From the NCBI GenBank assembly GCA_024277835.1, contig JAJRUK010000031.1, forward strand, positions 1-6,456: DNA of 6,456 bases, given 5' to 3'. The first letter of the stretch is position 1. Each line of letters opens with the position of its first letter. Position numbers and translations under genes: made by a program. This stretch comes from Planctomycetota bacterium. Its GTDB lineage: Bacteria > Planctomycetota > Phycisphaerae > UBA1845. Below, one piece after another: positions 5,979 to 6,456 of this stretch. Under the pieces are notes generated by a model, which was not told the DNA's origin, ran no database searches, and was given only the letters and a program-made list of their open reading frames with translations.

Positions 5979-6456
5979 GTGTAGCGTCTCACATTTTATG
6001 CCACGTAATGGTACCTGTCTTGCTGGGTCTTCTTCGGGAGGATCCGAGCTATGCGTCGAGCTGTTTGACTTGTACTGACTGACGTTGAACGACAGACCTT
6101 GGAGTCGTGGCTCGCTGGAGAAATCGGTCGCTGAGGATCACTTATTCTCTGTGTCGATGAGAAGAGCCAGATTCAGGCCCTCGACCGAACGCAGCCGAGC
6201 TTGCCGCTCAAGAAAGGGCGCTGCGGAACCATGACGCACGACTACCAACGTCATGGTGCGACAACGTTATTCTCAGCCCTGCACGTGGCCGAGGGGCGGC
6301 TCATTGGCAAGTGTTTCAAAAGACATCGTCAGCAGGAGTTCCTCAAGTTCCTGAACCTGCTCGCCCTACAGACGCCGCCGGAGCTCGATTTGCATCTGAT
6401 CGTGGACAACTACGCGACACACAAACACGCGAAAGTGCGGGCTTGGCTTGAACGTC
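5979..6456 (+). mobile_element. Decayed IS630-family insertion sequence (left end and partial body)
   Basis: The coding content is that of an IS630-type transposase. The left boundary is only proposed: a TA dinucleotide at 5977-5978, the known target of this family, is followed by GTGTAGCGTCTCACATTTTA, which is placed where a terminal repeat is expected, about 72 bases before the ancestral start codon. The right end lies outside the window, so the inverted repeat cannot be confirmed. The element sits just after the two-component genes, in the same orientation. Confidence 0.5.
6051..6456 (+). pseudogene. IS630-family transposase remnant (nonsense codon plus internal deletion)
   Basis: From ATG 6051, with GGGAGG nine bases upstream, the frame reads MRRAV, a TGA at 6066-6068, then LVLTDVERQTLESWLAGEIG, which looks like the usual N-terminus of IS630 transposases. 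At about 6128-6138 it reaches a second TGA and resumes as LILCVDEKSQIQALDRTQP, then KKGRCGTMTHDYQRHG and LHLIVDNYATHKHAKVRAWL. These are the central and C-terminal DDE parts: the first catalytic Asp in CVDEKSQ and the second in IVDNYATH. In intact relatives roughly 150-170 residues, including the HTH, separate the two pieces, so a large internal deletion is inferred from family knowledge. The frame is open from 6135 to the right edge. The product cannot be functional as it stands. Confidence 0.85.

Noticed and set aside
6066..6134. In-frame TGA codons as selenocysteine or recoding sites
   Set aside because: IS630 transposases are not selenoproteins, and the second TGA coincides with a family-level internal deletion; decay is the simpler explanation.

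Overview
The window reads as chromosomal or accessory DNA of a moderately GC-rich Gram-negative bacterium. The evidence is a diderm-style lipoprotein cytochrome c, a membrane-bound histidine kinase with a periplasmic domain, and overlapping genes. The lineage cannot be fixed from the sequence. The mix of an ArsS-type radical SAM enzyme, NtrB-like kinase, REC-Fis regulator and IS630-type element would fit Planctomycetota or another environmental phylum, but that is a guess.

Layout. Positions 1-3618 (minus strand) hold one tightly packed operon, read right to left. Its order is a small VOC-fold protein with a cysteine-rich tail (3618-3124), a lipoprotein cytochrome c (3140-2493), a large fusion of a duplicated unknown module with an ArsS/DUF3641-type radical SAM enzyme (2493-226), and the N-terminus of an extended SDR resembling thioester reductases (229-1, cut by the window edge). 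Neighbouring genes overlap by 17, 1 and 4 bases, so the set is very probably co-transcribed and translationally coupled. Positions 3619-3798 are a divergent intergenic region with a candidate promoter for each side. Between the two -35 elements lies a perfect 7+3+7 palindrome. Positions 3799-5936 (plus strand) hold a two-component system: a HAMP/HisKA/HATPase sensor kinase, overlapped by a response regulator of REC plus Fis-type HTH that appears to start at TTG. From about 5979 to the right edge is a decayed IS630-family element. Its transposase frame carries a nonsense codon and a large internal deletion.

How the parts may work together (inference). The divergent two-component system probably controls the minus-strand operon, and perhaps itself, through the shared palindrome. 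The operon joins cytosolic radical SAM chemistry of the arsenosugar-enzyme type, a probable metal-dependent VOC enzyme, a reductase and an extracytoplasmic haem protein. No ArsM methyltransferase is visible, and the radical SAM protein carries about 400 extra N-terminal residues I do not recognise. It may therefore be an undescribed organoarsenical-like or other metabolite pathway rather than the standard arsM-arsS route.
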